Positions 20,612 through 20,716 of a DNA stretch of 20,716 bases are shown here, piece by piece. The notes under the pieces are model-generated. The model did not search any database and was not told where the DNA came from. It saw only the letters and a program-made list of their open reading frames with translations. The number at the start of each line of letters is the position of its first letter. Within the stretch, counting starts at the first letter, position 1. The DNA comes from Prolixibacteraceae bacterium (GTDB lineage: Bacteria; Bacteroidota; Bacteroidia; Bacteroidales; Prolixibacteraceae), in NCBI GenBank assembly GCA_023228025.1, contig JALOCD010000076.1, forward strand, positions 1 through 20,716, given 5' to 3'. The translations under genes and the position numbers were made by a program.

Positions 20612-20716
20612 AGAGTAGAGCGGGGAAGGTAAAATAACCTTCCCTACCCCCTCCTCAAACCGTACGTGCGGTTTTCCCGCATACGGCTTTCCTATAAAGT
20701 TCTTCGCAGGATTTCG
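20612..20716 (-). ncRNA. Group II intron, 3' end (domains V and VI), partial
   Basis: On the minus strand, 20689-20656 is a 34-nt hairpin, AAGCCGTATGCGG, GAAA tetraloop, then CCGCACGTACGGTTTG, with the 2-nt CG bulge; length, AGC triad and tetraloop fit group II intron domain V, the catalytic core. It is followed by a domain VI-like hairpin with arms GGGAAGGT (20637-20644 on the plus strand as accttccc) and its complement at 20623-20630. The 3' splice boundary is probably around 20612-20620 but was not fixed. The intron body, and any reverse transcriptase gene, lies to the right of the window. It is inserted downstream of sufS in the opposite orientation. Confidence 0.82.

Overview
The window looks like a chromosomal segment of an environmental Bacteroidota (order Bacteroidales or close relatives). 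Three things support this: the C-terminal end of the very large type IX secretion protein SprA/Sov, promoters of the TAnnTTTG type instead of sigma70 -10/-35 boxes, and a sufBCDS cluster arranged as in that phylum. No rRNA, tRNA or CRISPR array is visible.

Layout. (1) 1-2949: the end of sprA, a 559-base gap full of simple repeats, then rnhB (RNase HII). (2) About 2950-6850: an accessory island made largely of debris from type I restriction-modification loci. It holds a DinD-like relic, a Bro-N protein with an apparent internal deletion behind an operator-like palindrome, a truncated hsdS, and a RhuM-like relic. Two intact genes lie among these: an unusual 475-residue protein that ends in an FtsK gamma (KOPS-reading type) DNA-binding domain without any FtsK motor, and a REP-associated tyrosine transposase (RAYT) that carries a REP/inverse-REP pair inside its own reading frame. 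The RAYT module is bracketed by two diverged copies of a roughly 95-base leader containing a promoter. A small DUF5647-like gene ends the island. (3) 6983-14096, minus strand: a MacAB-TolC-like tripartite exporter in the order ATPase, permease, permease, periplasmic adaptor, outer-membrane channel, closed by a 17-bp-stem terminator. An AT-rich orphan gene followed by an attC-like palindrome sits between the two permease genes. (4) 14195-15241, minus: thiL, divergent from (5) 15473-20542, plus: sufB-sufC-sufD-sufS, the iron-sulfur cluster assembly operon. (6) 20612-20716, minus: the 3' end (domains V and VI) of a group II intron running off the window.

A theme crosses the whole window: intergenic gaps are filled with short tandem arrays (period 7 or 9) whose last copy lies within a few bases of a start codon or just after a stop codon. 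A purine-rich 'gactagg/gactggg' tract follows three different stop codons in the same orientation relative to the upstream gene. These arrays, the RAYT/BIME unit, the attC-like element and the FtsK-gamma protein are the parts most worth checking. The exporter and suf operons themselves look ordinary.
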